Source: Parabacteroides sp. FAFU027
GTDB taxonomy: Bacteria; Bacteroidota; Bacteroidia; Bacteroidales; UBA7332
Assembly: GCF_022808675.1 (NCBI RefSeq)
Contig: NZ_JAKZKV010000011.1
Coordinates: forward strand, 62,001 to 126,000
Direction: 5' to 3'
Length of the DNA: 64,000 bases
Shown: positions 1-9,232 of the stretch, in pieces
How the letters are laid out: every line of letters begins with the position of its first letter
How positions within the stretch are numbered: position 1 is the stretch's first letter
The notes under the pieces: generated by a model
Seen by the model: the letters and a program-made list of their open reading frames with translations, nothing else
The model's database searches: none
Told to the model about the DNA's origin: nothing
Position numbers and translations under genes: made by a program

Positions 1-710
1 TAAACAGGCATTGTTACATTGGTCCCCAATTGACTCTCCGTTACGGAAATATAAAACCGCTTATTGGACGTATCCACCACCGGCACTTTCCCGTTAAGTG
101 ACAAGGTATCGAGCAAAGTGTTAAACGCCCCCAGATTCGGTTTGGCTGTAGGCATCGTTACAGAGGTAACCGCATCATCCTGAACCGGATCCCCATCCTT
201 ATCGTAAAATAAAAAGTACTCCAGGTCTCCTCCAGTTACAGAATAAGTTCCAACCGGATATAATCCGCCATAACTTGTCGCTCTTTTGTTCCATATTTTC
301 AGAGGATTACTTACTGACCGGATGACATAATAGTTCAGATTGTTAACCACTTTAAGCTCCAGGGTAAATGAGGTGGACTCATCACTCTGCAATTCATCAA
401 CAAGCACAAGTGCTGTGCGATCTACTAATGCCGAATTGTATTTGATGTATTTTAAAGTCTCTTTGTTCTGAAAAGCGTACTTCCCATTTCCCAAATCTTT
501 GATGGCCCAATAACTACTGTCATTAGCAGTCTCACTATCCTGATCGGGATAGAAAACTAACGGATAGGTTGCATTACCCGGACTTACAGTTCCGGTGGAG
601 CCATTTGCAAGACAGGCAATCAGATATTTACTTTTCAGGAATGAAGGTTTGGCAAATGAGATCTGAAATAACACGAAGCCAATAGCAAGTGTAATAATTA
701 TTTTTTTCAT
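1..710 (-). CDS. Secreted protein, N-terminal part (cut by window edge)
   Basis: The gene starts at the ATG at 708-710 and runs off the left edge, so only about 236 residues are visible. The first 20 residues (MKKIIITLAIGFVLFQISFA) form a Sec signal peptide. Next come segments of the type YWAIKDLGNGKYAFQNKET and a later NYYVIRSVSNPLKIWN, spaced like the repeats of a ricin-type beta-trefoil or similar carbohydrate-binding fold. A beta-sandwich could look the same. No catalytic motif is visible. The protein is probably exported to the periplasm or cell surface. I do not recognise the family, and the missing C-terminus may hold the defining domain. Confidence 0.7.
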   Translation of the reverse strand, partial: MKKIIITLAIGFVLFQISFAKPSFLKSKYLIACLANGSTGTVSPGNATYPLVFYPDQDSETANDSSYWAIKDLGNGKYAFQNKETLKYIKYNSALVDRTALVLVDELQSDESTSFTLELKVVNNLNYYVIRSVSNPLKIWNKRATSYGGLYPVGTYSVTGGDLEYFLFYDKDGDPVQDDAVTSVTMPTAKPNLGAFNTLLDTLSLNGKVPVVDTSNKRFYISVTESQLGTNVTMPV

Positions 711-1096
711 GGTATAAAGGTTGTATGCAAATATAATACAACACACTGGCATATAGCAACTTTATTATGAAATAGACACGATATTGACCTTTTTTGATTG
801 ATATTTTTCCGATTACTAATCTTCATTCCATTTCCCGAAATGACACAAAATCTATTAACAATAAAATAGTCGAATAAGAGGATTGAAAAATGCGGAAAGA
901 GATTACTGCTTGTATTTCCTTGTCAGAATCTTTACCTTTGTCTAAAGACACTTTCTTTGAGCCTAATTCCGGCAAATGATTTGTTTTACAAATATGGTTT
1001 CTTCATGAAACAGGCATGCTAATAGGTTTGTAACCAAGAGTAAAACTCTTATGAGTTTTTCATCTTAAAAACCCAATAAGAAATAAATAAGGTCAT
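711..1096. other. Divergent intergenic region
   Basis: Between the leftward secreted-protein gene and the rightward nadE. No open frame of note. A sequence TACCTTTG at 933-940 has TTG at 910-912, 20 nt upstream, which fits the Bacteroidetes sigma-AB promoter pattern (TTTG/TTG, about 19-21 nt, TAnnTTTG) reading rightwards. It would leave a leader of roughly 150 nt before nadE. Confidence 0.35.
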
Positions 1097-3022
1097 ATGA
1101 AATACGGATTCATAAAAGTAGCAGCAGCAATTCCCGCTGTAAAAGTAGCCGATTGCCGTCTTAACCAGGAAGCAATTGACCGTTTATTGAAAGATGCTTT
1201 TGAACAACAGGTCGAAATCGTCTGCTTTCCCGAACTCAGCCTGACTGCATACACATGCGGAGACCTGTTTCATCAGCAGCTTCTTGTAGAAGAGGCTGAG
1301 AAAGAGCTGGACAAACTTCTGAAAGAAAATGTGGCAATCAGCACGGTCGGGATTATTGGCCTGCCTGTAAAGCTTGGAAACCAGCTTTTCAACTCTGCCG
1401 TTGTTTTTCAGAATGGGAAAATACTGGCGGTAATTCCGAAAACCTACCTGCCAAACTACAACGAGTTCTACGAAAAACGGTGGTTTGCATCTGCTCTTGA
1501 TACGGATGCCAAAGAGGTCATCCTTTGCGGACAGAAGGTACCTTTTGGAACTGACGTTTTGCTGAAATACCAGAATACAACTTTCGGTATTGAGCTTTGT
1601 GAAGACCTTTGGGTAGCAGTCCCACCAAGTAGCCGACATGCTGTAAATGGCGCCCAACTGATATTTAACCTCTCTGCCAGTGATGAAAATATTGGCAAAC
1701 ACGATTATCTGAAATCTTTGGTAACCCAGCAATCGGCACGTTGTATTGCCGGATATGTCTATGCTTCAAGTGGTTTTGGCGAATCGACCACCGACCTGGT
1801 CTTTGCCGGAAACGCTCTTATTGCAGAGAATGGCTCCATGATTGCCTCTTCCAAACGCTTTTCTTTTGACGAGCAGCTTGTCATCAGCGAAATAGATATA
1901 GAAAAACTATCAAACGACCGGCAGAAAAACAGCGCTTTTCAGTTAGGTAAGCGTCAGATTGACTCACCCGATTATCGTATCGTAGAGTGTGATTCTCTCC
2001 ACCATTTTACCTTTAGTTTGACCAGAAATATCTCCCCTTTCCCATTTATTCCGGTTGGCAAGGAACTGGACGAGCGCTGCGGAGAAATATTCAATATTCA
2101 GGTGAGTGGGTTAGCTACGCGATTGGTTCATACCGGATGTAAGACAGTGGTAATTGGTATCTCTGGTGGATTGGATTCAACTTTGGCCCTATTGGTTTGT
2201 GTTAAGACTTTTGACAAACTGAATATTCCCCGCGAAAATATACTTGGAATCACAATGCCCGGTTTTGGAACAACTGGTCGAACCTACAACAATGCCGTTC
2301 ATTTAATTAAGACTTTAGGAGTTACGCTGAAAGAGATAAATATCAAACCGGCCTGTGAACAACACTTTCAGGATATCGGACACTCTGCTGATATCCACGA
2401 TGTAACTTATGAAAATACACAGGCTCGCGAACGCACTCAAATTCTGATGAACATTGCCAATAAGCACAACGGCATGGTACTTGGTACCGGTGATTTATCT
2501 GAACTGGCTTTGGGTTGGGCGACATACAACGGCGACCACATGTCAATGTATGGGGTAAATGCCGGAATCCCCAAAACATTGGTTCGTTACCTGGTTAAAT
2601 ATGTCGCAGATTCGCAGGTACAATCTTATGCCCAGAATACGCTTTACGACATTCTGGATACCCCTGTTAGCCCGGAACTATTACCTACAGATGAAAAGGG
2701 CGAAATAGCTCAAAAAACGGAGGATTTGGTAGGACCTTATGAGCTGCATGATTTCTTCTTGTATTATACCGTTCGTTTCGGCTTCCGGCCATCAAAGATT
2801 TACTATCTGGCAAAATATTCATTTGGTGGAAAATATACTGATGAGATCATACTAAAATGGCTCAAAACCTTTTTCAGACGATTCTTCAATCAACAATTTA
2901 AACGCTCTTGTCTGCCAGATGGGCCTAAGGTCGGTTCTATCAACCTATCTCCTCGCGGTGACTGGCGTATGCCGAGCGATGCCTCTTCACGAATGTGGCT
3001 GGAGGAGATTGATATTCTGTAA
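1097..3022 (+). CDS. nadE: NAD(+) synthase, glutamine-hydrolysing
   Basis: Last step of NAD synthesis: deamido-NAD is amidated with ammonia released from glutamine, using ATP, in the cytoplasm. The 641-residue length is usual for the two-domain enzyme. The N-terminal nitrilase-type glutaminase shows its triad as E46 (FPELSLTAY), K115 (IPKTYLPNYNEFYEKRWF) and C168 (GIELCEDLW). The C-terminal synthetase has the ATP-pyrophosphatase loop SGGLDS at 356-361 and the downstream GTGDLSELALGW. It stands alone on the plus strand with a terminator hairpin directly after it. Together with nadK and nadA in this window it covers part of NAD(P) metabolism, but the three are not linked. Confidence 0.97.
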   Translation: MKYGFIKVAAAIPAVKVADCRLNQEAIDRLLKDAFEQQVEIVCFPELSLTAYTCGDLFHQQLLVEEAEKELDKLLKENVAISTVGIIGLPVKLGNQLFNSAVVFQNGKILAVIPKTYLPNYNEFYEKRWFASALDTDAKEVILCGQKVPFGTDVLLKYQNTTFGIELCEDLWVAVPPSSRHAVNGAQLIFNLSASDENIGKHDYLKSLVTQQSARCIAGYVYASSGFGESTTDLVFAGNALIAENGSMIASSKRFSFDEQLVISEIDIEKLSNDRQKNSAFQLGKRQIDSPDYRIVECDSLHHFTFSLTRNISPFPFIPVGKELDERCGEIFNIQVSGLATRLVHTGCKTVVIGISGGLDSTLALLVCVKTFDKLNIPRENILGITMPGFGTTGRTYNNAVHLIKTLGVTLKEINIKPACEQHFQDIGHSADIHDVTYENTQARERTQILMNIANKHNGMVLGTGDLSELALGWATYNGDHMSMYGVNAGIPKTLVRYLVKYVADSQVQSYAQNTLYDILDTPVSPELLPTDEKGEIAQKTEDLVGPYELHDFFLYYTVRFGFRPSKIYYLAKYSFGGKYTDEIILKWLKTFFRRFFNQQFKRSCLPDGPKVGSINLSPRGDWRMPSDASSRMWLEEIDIL

Positions 3023-3024
3023 CA

Positions 3025-3064
3025 AAAAATGCAGGATTTCCGGCTATCGGGATCCTGCATTTTT
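3025..3064. terminator. Bidirectional terminator between nadE and the DUF6588-like gene
   Basis: Perfect inverted repeat AAAAATGCAGGAT / ATCCTGCATTTTT with a 14-nt loop, starting 2 nt after the nadE stop. The flanking A- and T-runs let it work for both convergent genes. Confidence 0.85.
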
Positions 3065-3083
3065 CGATATACTCAATCCTTCT

Positions 3084-4151
3084 TTATCTGAAGTTTATTC
3101 CAATACCAACACTAGCGACAGAATACTTTTGCAAGGTATATTGCGCATTAATAGCTAACACAGCCAACATTTTCAACCGGAAACCGGCTGTCAATCCGGG
3201 CATCGTTTCCTGTTTAGTCAGATTAAATGGATTATCCCGGTTCTCCCATTCTACTTTGTTTGAAGAATTAAGTCCTTTGTAAATTGGATAAACTCCATTC
3301 AGGGAAATCTTATAGTCCGTCTTGGTAATACCCATACCTATGTAAGGGGTGAAAAACATTAACTTCTTTGAAATTATAAGATTGGCCATTAAGGCACTTG
3401 CGGAAATTCCAAAACCCTGCCTGCTATACCCCAAATCATCTCTTACCCCATCAGCCAGATATGCAGGGTCATCAACCAGTTTCTCTGGAGTTATGACGGC
3501 AGATTCCGGAAATTTGTAATTCAGGTCTAACTTGGTATATCCGACCATCACTGACGCATCAAATGGCAGAAGTTTTACTCCGGGAATCCATTGTTTTACA
3601 TCATGCTTCAGTCCTGCCCCCCAAAGCTTTCCGCTAAATCCATTATAATTCAACTCAGGAGTATATCGGAAAGAAACATCGTTGCCCTTGGGCAACCCAA
3701 TAGTAAATTGAAGGTTTACTGCCGGTAGAATATTAGATACTCCGCCCGGTGTGTTTAATGTTACAACAGGCCTACCATTAATGGTTTGAGTTGATCTAAA
3801 TGTTTGGCCATTTTTCTCTTTACCTACAAACGTTGGCATCGTTCCACTAGTTGGAGTCAGATATTCAAGATTTGAAAAAGAAAAAGTCTGTGCAGATGAA
3901 GGCGTCTGTATAATACCCACACTCGCAGTAAGGTCAAATCCCAATGTTTTATGAGTAGCTGCAGTATTATACCAGTTAGAACCTAAGCCGGTGGCAAAAG
4001 CAGTTCCGGCCGGCGCCATATAACCATCCAACAGCTTCGAAACATCACCTCCGGCTTTAAATATATTCGTAATATCATCCTGGGCATTAACACGCAGAGA
4101 AAAGAACAATAATGAGGGGAAAAGTAACAAGAGGAACAATCTGGTTTTCAT
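3084..4151 (-). CDS. DUF6588-like outer-membrane beta-barrel protein
   Basis: A signal peptide (MKTRLFLLLLFPSLLFFSLRVNA, cleavage near residue 23) is followed by a segment with DDITNIFKAGGDVSKLLDGYM and then alternating hydrophobic/polar strands. It ends in a C-terminal aromatic-basic strand (SVGIGINFR), as expected of an outer-membrane barrel. The overall pattern (early FATGLGSNWYNTA, later conserved KQWIPGVKLLPFD) matches DUF6588 proteins common in Bacteroidetes, whose function is unknown. Length 355 residues. It is a single gene, convergent with nadE. Confidence 0.75.
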   Translation of the reverse strand: MKTRLFLLLLFPSLLFFSLRVNAQDDITNIFKAGGDVSKLLDGYMAPAGTAFATGLGSNWYNTAATHKTLGFDLTASVGIIQTPSSAQTFSFSNLEYLTPTSGTMPTFVGKEKNGQTFRSTQTINGRPVVTLNTPGGVSNILPAVNLQFTIGLPKGNDVSFRYTPELNYNGFSGKLWGAGLKHDVKQWIPGVKLLPFDASVMVGYTKLDLNYKFPESAVITPEKLVDDPAYLADGVRDDLGYSRQGFGISASALMANLIISKKLMFFTPYIGMGITKTDYKISLNGVYPIYKGLNSSNKVEWENRDNPFNLTKQETMPGLTAGFRLKMLAVLAINAQYTLQKYSVASVGIGINFR

Positions 4152-4686
4152 AATAGCATCATTATAAGATTATAAATTGAAAAACTAGTTCACGTTGTAA
4201 AGATAAGATATATTAGTATGAAAAAAAAGAAGTCGCTATTCTCACGAACAACGACTTCCGTTAACCCTTTTAATTATAGTCTGAAGATCAATTAAACCCT
4301 TCTCAAATTGATCAACATATTATTAAGAAAAGACCTTGTGATTTATAACATTGAGTGTGCTATTTATTTCTTTAGTGCAAAGTAAGTTGTAATTCTACTG
4401 AATTCTGTCCAGCTTCTTTTATTCGGACAAGATTGTGTTTATGATTTAGACAAACGCAATTCTGATTAGAGTAATCAGAAAAAGTGCCAGACCTCATTAA
4501 CAAAACCACGAATCCAACCTACCCAAAAGTATACAATAGCAAAATCAGCCGATTAAACATCAATATATATCACTATATATCAACAAAATAGACACAAAAA
4601 GACTGTTAAGAAAAACAAGTGTAATCTTTCAATTTATAAATACCACCCGTGTCCAACTTTATCAATTCGGACAAAAATAGAACACC
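4152..4686. other. Gene-free AT-rich stretch
   Basis: 535 nt between the DUF6588-like gene and the AraC pair. I see no open frame with a plausible start, no RNA gene and no strong hairpin. It probably holds the promoter of the DUF6588-like gene and the 3' end of the AraC transcript. Confidence 0.5.
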
Positions 4687-5835
4687 CTATACGTTCTTAT
4701 TTAGATTAACCTGTCTGAATTCTGAAGGGGTACAACCGGTTTCTTTTTTAAATGCAGAATAAAATACAGAGCGTGATTTAAATCCGGATTCCTGAATAAG
4801 GAAATCAATCTTGTATTTCTCAACGTTCTGTTCGTTCATTAAATCAATCGCATATTTAATCCTGTATGAATTGACAAAATCATAGAAATTCATACCGATT
4901 TGTTGATTTAGCGCAGCACTCATGGGGTGAATCAAAATTCCGGTTTGTTCGGAAAGTAGTTTAATATTTAGTTCAGGATTAAGATATGGCTTATGCACTT
5001 CGAAGAAACATAGCAATCTTTCCGCTATGTTGGATAACTGAGGATCCGGCGCTTTTGTACTCAAACTTCTTCCGTTATTTTTCAATTTATCGTCAATCTC
5101 ATTTTTGAGACTTAAGACTTCCCGAACTTTTGGAGTAAATAAAATGGGGGAAGACAGGGTTTTAAATACAAGAAAAAGATAAATGCAATTCAATCCTATC
5201 GGTAGAAAAAAGAGGAAATAATCCAGCTTTTGAAAATAAATAATAGGAGGAAATATTGTCACAAACAGAACGAGGGCAATTGTAATCAGTCCCTGTAACC
5301 AAAAGACAGAAATTTTCTGTATATCCGAAAAAAGATTCTTCACCTCAAGATTGTATTTCTTCAGTTTTATATACGAAAGAGTTACATATACCACACATTG
5401 CAGGGCAAGCATAAGATTTACCAGATTAAACTGCCATGGCAATATTCTCTTCGAGTTCTCAATTACAAACAAGAATTCATCTTTCGGGAGGAAAAGCATA
5501 GGTGTAATCACCATTAGGCTGATCATTAACGGTATAAGATGAATAGCATCTTTCTGCTGAGGCTTATACATTACTCCGGTCATCAACAAAACATAAAGAT
5601 AAAAAGCCGGTGACCAAAGCATATTCAGGCTAAAAGTAAGAATCAGGGCTATAGGGAACTTTCCCACAAGGTCGTAGTAAAGCAGGGTATTAAACAAAAT
5701 TGCCACTGCTGGTATAAAAACGAGTAGTGACAACACCATATTCTGAATACCCAAAGGACGCTTCAGTATAAGGATTATCCCCAGGATGGTCAGGTTAACG
5801 ATCGTGAATTCATTGATTAATAGAACGATATTCAT
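4687..5835 (-). CDS. Membrane-anchored AraC-family regulator (downstream copy)
   Basis: The N-terminal ~220 residues contain six or seven hydrophobic segments. The C-terminal ~110 residues are an AraC/XylS DNA-binding domain, with a first helix-turn-helix in the region IKLLSEQTGILIHPMSAALN and a second in KIDFLIQESGFKSRSVFYSAFKKETG, ending with the usual GCTPSEFR. The architecture suggests a signal sensed in or across the inner membrane and relayed directly to DNA, but the ligand is unknown. It overlaps the upstream paralogue by 4 nt (ATGA), so the two are translationally coupled. Both share the same architecture and probably arose by duplication. Confidence 0.85.
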   Translation of the reverse strand: MNIVLLINEFTIVNLTILGIILILKRPLGIQNMVLSLLVFIPAVAILFNTLLYYDLVGKFPIALILTFSLNMLWSPAFYLYVLLMTGVMYKPQQKDAIHLIPLMISLMVITPMLFLPKDEFLFVIENSKRILPWQFNLVNLMLALQCVVYVTLSYIKLKKYNLEVKNLFSDIQKISVFWLQGLITIALVLFVTIFPPIIYFQKLDYFLFFLPIGLNCIYLFLVFKTLSSPILFTPKVREVLSLKNEIDDKLKNNGRSLSTKAPDPQLSNIAERLLCFFEVHKPYLNPELNIKLLSEQTGILIHPMSAALNQQIGMNFYDFVNSYRIKYAIDLMNEQNVEKYKIDFLIQESGFKSRSVFYSAFKKETGCTPSEFRQVNLNKNV

Positions 5836-7004
5836 ATTTTATCAGTTTCTGTATTTTTACTGAGTTGAGTAATATATTCTGTTGGAGTCTGGTTTAATTG
5901 CCTCTTAAATGCACCATAAAAAGCGGCCCTGCTATTAAATCCAGACATAAAAGCAATATCCTCGATGCTAAAAGACTTCTTATCAGACTCTGCCAGAAGG
6001 CGTTTAGCTTCTTCTATTCTAAAGCTATTTACGTAATTGAAAAAGTTTTTTCCAGATCTTGCATTAATCGACAAGGATAATTTATGGGTACAAACTTTCA
6101 ATCTATCCGCGAGACTGCTTAATGAGATATCGGGATCAAGAAAAAGCTTCTCATCTATCATAATTCGCTGTAGTTCAACGTAGACAGCATCTAATACTTC
6201 AGGGGAGACCCCAACTTGAGGATTTAACAGATCAGATGCCTTTTTGTCCTTAACAATGCAATTCGGAATAGTTTCAGGTAGTTTATCTTCTATTGGAACA
6301 AAAATATCCGGTTCCTGAAACATCTTGTAAAATACAAAGCAAAAAATCAATACCCCTTTGAATGGCACATACAGCCCATTAACTATATTATGATTGAAAA
6401 TAAGATAAAGTGGAAGCTGAATGAGAAAAAGGCCAAACAACAATAGTGTAAAATGGTAAACAAAGAACAAACGGCGCCTTTCCTGATCAGTAGCATGTTT
6501 GCAGTTTGATACAATCTGTTTGCTCTTCAAAAAAGCATCCAATAAATAGAAGAACTGCAATACTGCTACAGATGCAGAAGATATAATATAAACATAAGAC
6601 TTCCAGCCGTTATCAATCCCTTGAATACAGGCAATCTGTTCATTCGGTTTCATAAAGAAGACAAAATGAACACTTAATAGAATATCGAAAATGATCAATA
6701 ATACCGAAATGGGAAATAAAAAACGGTGCCGCCACCTCCAGTCTCCTGTTGCTATCCTTACATACGCATAAATAAATGGAGCATAAATGGTAACCAAAGC
6801 CTGTGCGGGATAGAGTAGGAATCGCTCGATATGAAAATAACCGGAAACTTCAAAAATATTGCGCAGATAATACATCACCGGTATTATTAATATCAGCGAT
6901 AAAAGACGGTTGGGTAAGAATTTACCTGACTTCACAAATAGAATAAAAGCTACAAGGAATAGGTTTAGTACCGCCAGAATATTTACAAAAAGCGCAAGGG
7001 TCAT
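5832..7004 (-). CDS. Membrane-anchored AraC-family regulator (upstream copy)
   Basis: Same layout as its neighbour: about seven hydrophobic segments over residues 1-230, then an AraC-type double helix-turn-helix (LSSLADRLKVCTHKLSLSIN and FSIEDIAFMSGFNSRAAFYG, ending NQTPTEYI). First gene of a two-gene operon whose second gene overlaps it by 4 nt. Two related but diverged membrane AraC proteins in one operon could act as a heterodimer or respond to different signals. No target genes are obvious nearby. No metabolic gene in the immediate surroundings suggests the ligand. Confidence 0.85.
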   Translation of the reverse strand: MTLALFVNILAVLNLFLVAFILFVKSGKFLPNRLLSLILIIPVMYYLRNIFEVSGYFHIERFLLYPAQALVTIYAPFIYAYVRIATGDWRWRHRFLFPISVLLIIFDILLSVHFVFFMKPNEQIACIQGIDNGWKSYVYIISSASVAVLQFFYLLDAFLKSKQIVSNCKHATDQERRRLFFVYHFTLLLFGLFLIQLPLYLIFNHNIVNGLYVPFKGVLIFCFVFYKMFQEPDIFVPIEDKLPETIPNCIVKDKKASDLLNPQVGVSPEVLDAVYVELQRIMIDEKLFLDPDISLSSLADRLKVCTHKLSLSINARSGKNFFNYVNSFRIEEAKRLLAESDKKSFSIEDIAFMSGFNSRAAFYGAFKRQLNQTPTEYITQLSKNTETDKI

Positions 7005-7143
7005 GAATTTATTACCTACTTTTTCAGGTATGTCTCTTCAGTTAACACAAATGTATAATTTTTCCAAGACAATACAGCTTAAACCTTTTCTAATTTTCAG
7101 TCAGGAGTTATATTATTGATAAGAATGGTGGAATTAAACGGCA

Positions 7144-7174
7144 CGGGCATGACTGCTTTATACAATCATGCCCG
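7144..7174. terminator. Hairpin between AraC operon start and folE end
   Basis: Inverted repeat CGGGCATGA / TCATGCCCG with a 13-nt loop, about 50 nt beyond the folE stop. The plus strand continues with TTTATT. The T-tract on the folE side is poor, so it could be a weak terminator or only a structured 3' end. Confidence 0.45.
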
Positions 7175-7222
7175 TTTATTAGCCCTTGGAAATCAAGTAG
7201 CAAATGCTCTGAAATCGATCAG

Positions 7223-7816
7223 TTACTTATTTTTGATTAAGGAGATGAATTCTTCTCTTGTTTTTGCCTGATTAAATATTCCTGTAAAATCTGAGGTTGT
7301 AGTAATTGAGTGTTGCTTTTCTACGCCACGCATCTGCATACACATGTGCTGGGCTTCAATAACAACCATCACACCAAGCGGATTCAACGTATCCTGAATG
7401 CAGTTCTTAATCTGGGTGGTCAGACGCTCCTGGATTTGCAGGCGACGTGAAAAGATATCGACAACGCGCGCCACTTTGCTTAACCCCGTGATATAATGGT
7501 TAGGTATGTAAGCAACATGAGCCTTACCAAAGAATGGCAACATATGGTGCTCACACATCGAATAGAAATCAATATCCTTGACAATCACCATCTGACGGTA
7601 ATCTTCACGGAACATGGCACTTTTAATCACGCTCTGTGGATCGATATGGTATCCCTGAGTCAGAAACTGCATGGCTTTGGCCACGCGGCTTGGAGTTTTG
7701 AGAAGGCCTTCACGTTCGACATCTTCACCTAAAAGTTCAATAATGCGGCTGTAACATTTTGCTAATTCTTCGGTCTTCTTTTCGTCAACCGGATATCTGT
7801 TTTGAGGAATGTCCAT
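7223..7816 (-). CDS. folE: GTP cyclohydrolase I
   Basis: Converts GTP to 7,8-dihydroneopterin triphosphate, the first step towards folate (and in some bacteria queuosine). The 197-residue type IA enzyme keeps all three zinc ligands: C88 and H91 in [10 protein letters not shown] and C159 in [11 protein letters not shown]. The conserved [23 protein letters not shown] segment (substrate pocket and subunit contact) is intact. It lies downstream of the SPOR-domain gene with about 50 nt between them. In Bacteroidales this gene regularly follows tpiA and the SPOR protein, so co-transcription with the SPOR gene is likely. Confidence 0.96.
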   Translation of the reverse strand: MDIPQNRYPVDEKKTEELAKCYSRIIELLGEDVEREGLLKTPSRVAKAMQFLTQGYHIDPQSVIKSAMFREDYRQMVIVKDIDFYSMCEHHMLPFFGKAHVAYIPNHYITGLSKVARVVDIFSRRLQIQERLTTQIKNCIQDTLNPLGVMVVIEAQHMCMQMRGVEKQHSITTTSDFTGIFNQAKTREEFISLIKNK

Positions 7817-7867
7817 TTCGATGGTTATTTGTTTTGATGAAATATGAGGATAAAAAGTCCGACAAGA

Positions 7868-8344
7868 TTAATGATAGATCTTGATATCGTCTTTTACTAT
7901 GTAAGTCTCTTTGCCAAAATGAGGATAAGCCTCTTTAATCTTGCGCATGGTTTCATACGCCTCTTCGTAAGAACGGAAATTTCCTACGCGTAAACGCCAG
8001 AACGGTGATTTGAATGTGATATAGGTTTCGATATCTGAGAAATCCCGTTTGATGGTTGCCTCCCGCTGAAATGCTTCGCGTTTGGAGACGTTTTGATTGT
8101 TTCCCGAATAAATCTGCACCCTGAAGCCTTTTCCTACCGTAAAAGAGGTTCTGGCAATCGTACCGGTCTTCTTTTTACCGATCAGATTCAATATCCGGCT
8201 ATCCTGATAAATTTTCACTTTTCCCTTTCCAATCTCATCCTCTTCCAGCGATTGGATGATGGTTGGAACAGAGTCATTTTGCATTTTCAAGGCAAACGCA
8301 CTCACTTGCATCACGATGAAAAGCAGAAAAACAATCTTTCTCAT
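7868..8344 (-). CDS. SPOR-domain periplasmic protein
   Basis: I place the start at the ATG at 8342-8344, because it gives a clean signal peptide (MRKIVFLLFIVMQVSAFA). The longer in-frame start adds a non-conserved cysteine-rich stretch. The mature protein (158 residues in all) has a short linker, then a SPOR domain over roughly residues 75-150 (FRVQIYSGNNQNVSKREA, then WRLRVGNFRSYEEAYETM). SPOR domains bind peptidoglycan with denuded glycan strands, mostly at the division septum, so a cell-wall or division role is likely. It sits between tpiA, from which a terminator separates it, and folE. Confidence 0.85.
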   Translation of the reverse strand: MRKIVFLLFIVMQVSAFALKMQNDSVPTIIQSLEEDEIGKGKVKIYQDSRILNLIGKKKTGTIARTSFTVGKGFRVQIYSGNNQNVSKREAFQREATIKRDFSDIETYITFKSPFWRLRVGNFRSYEEAYETMRKIKEAYPHFGKETYIVKDDIKIYH

Positions 8345-8392
8345 TGAAATAAGTTTATGTAAACAACACAACCTTGCTACGCTTTGTTTAAA

Positions 8393-8431
8393 AAAAGGAA
8401 AACACGGTGCCAACGTATGGACACCGTGTTT
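8393..8431 (-). terminator. tpiA terminator
   Basis: Hairpin AAACACGGTG / CACCGTGTTT with a 12-nt loop. Read on the minus strand it is followed by TTCCTTTTTTT. It lies 20 nt beyond the tpiA stop and ends the DUF1599-BT_3928-tpiA transcript. Confidence 0.8.
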
Positions 8432-8451
8432 CAGATATATAATCCTAGTTA

Positions 8452-9207
8452 TTAATTCCAGGCTTCGATGATAGGCAGGAAGTTAGCAACCGCCAATGAA
8501 GCGCCTCCAATCAAACCACCGTCAACATCTGGGTTAGCGAACAATTCTTTCGCGTTAGAAGCGTTACAGCTACCACCGTAAAGGATTGTAGTGTTGTCAG
8601 CCACTTCAGCACCGTATTTAGCAGCAACTACTGAACGGATGTAAGCATGGATTTCCTGAGCTTGCTCAGCAGTAGCAGTTTTACCTGTACCGATAGCCCA
8701 AACTGGTTCGTATGCCAAAACGATTTTACCGAAATCTTCAGCAGAAAGGTTGAACAAAGACTCTTCGATTTGAGCTTTTACCACTTCGTTTTGTTTGCCA
8801 GCTTCTCTTTCTTCCAAAACCTCACCGATACAGAAGATAGGAGTCAAACCGTTAGCCAAAGCCAACAAAGTTTTTTCTTTCAGGATTTCTGAAGTTTCGC
8901 CATAGTAAGCACGACGCTCAGAGTGACCCAGGATAACATATTTAGCGCCGGTAGAAGCTACCATAGCAGCAGAAATTTCGCCGGTGTAAGCACCAGAAGC
9001 TTTGTCTGCACAGTTTTGAGCAGCAACGCCTACTACTGAATCAACAGAAGCAACAACGCTTGCGATGTGAGTAGCAGGTACACCTACAACTACATCACAG
9101 TTGATAGTTTTACCAGCCAAAGCAGCGTTCAATTCTTTTGCCAACTCTACGCCTTCCTGAAGCGTTTTGTTCATCTTCCAGTTTCCTGCAACGATTTTTT
9201 TTCTCAT
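8452..9207 (-). CDS. tpiA: Triosephosphate isomerase
   Basis: Interconverts dihydroxyacetone phosphate and glyceraldehyde 3-phosphate in glycolysis and gluconeogenesis, as a TIM-barrel dimer. All catalytic residues are visible: N9/K11 in GNWKMNKT, H95 in GHSERR, and E167 in [13 protein letters not shown]. The phosphate loop ([10 protein letters not shown]) and GLIGGASL are also intact. Length 251 is typical. Codon use is noticeably biased towards few codons (GCT/GCA for Ala, GGT for Gly), as expected of a highly expressed gene. It closes an operon that begins with the DUF1599 gene and is followed by a strong terminator. Confidence 0.98.
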   Translation of the reverse strand: MRKKIVAGNWKMNKTLQEGVELAKELNAALAGKTINCDVVVGVPATHIASVVASVDSVVGVAAQNCADKASGAYTGEISAAMVASTGAKYVILGHSERRAYYGETSEILKEKTLLALANGLTPIFCIGEVLEEREAGKQNEVVKAQIEESLFNLSAEDFGKIVLAYEPVWAIGTGKTATAEQAQEIHAYIRSVVAAKYGAEVADNTTILYGGSCNASNAKELFANPDVDGGLIGGASLAVANFLPIIEAWN

Positions 9208-9232
9208 AATAAATTAAATGTTAGTGTTTATG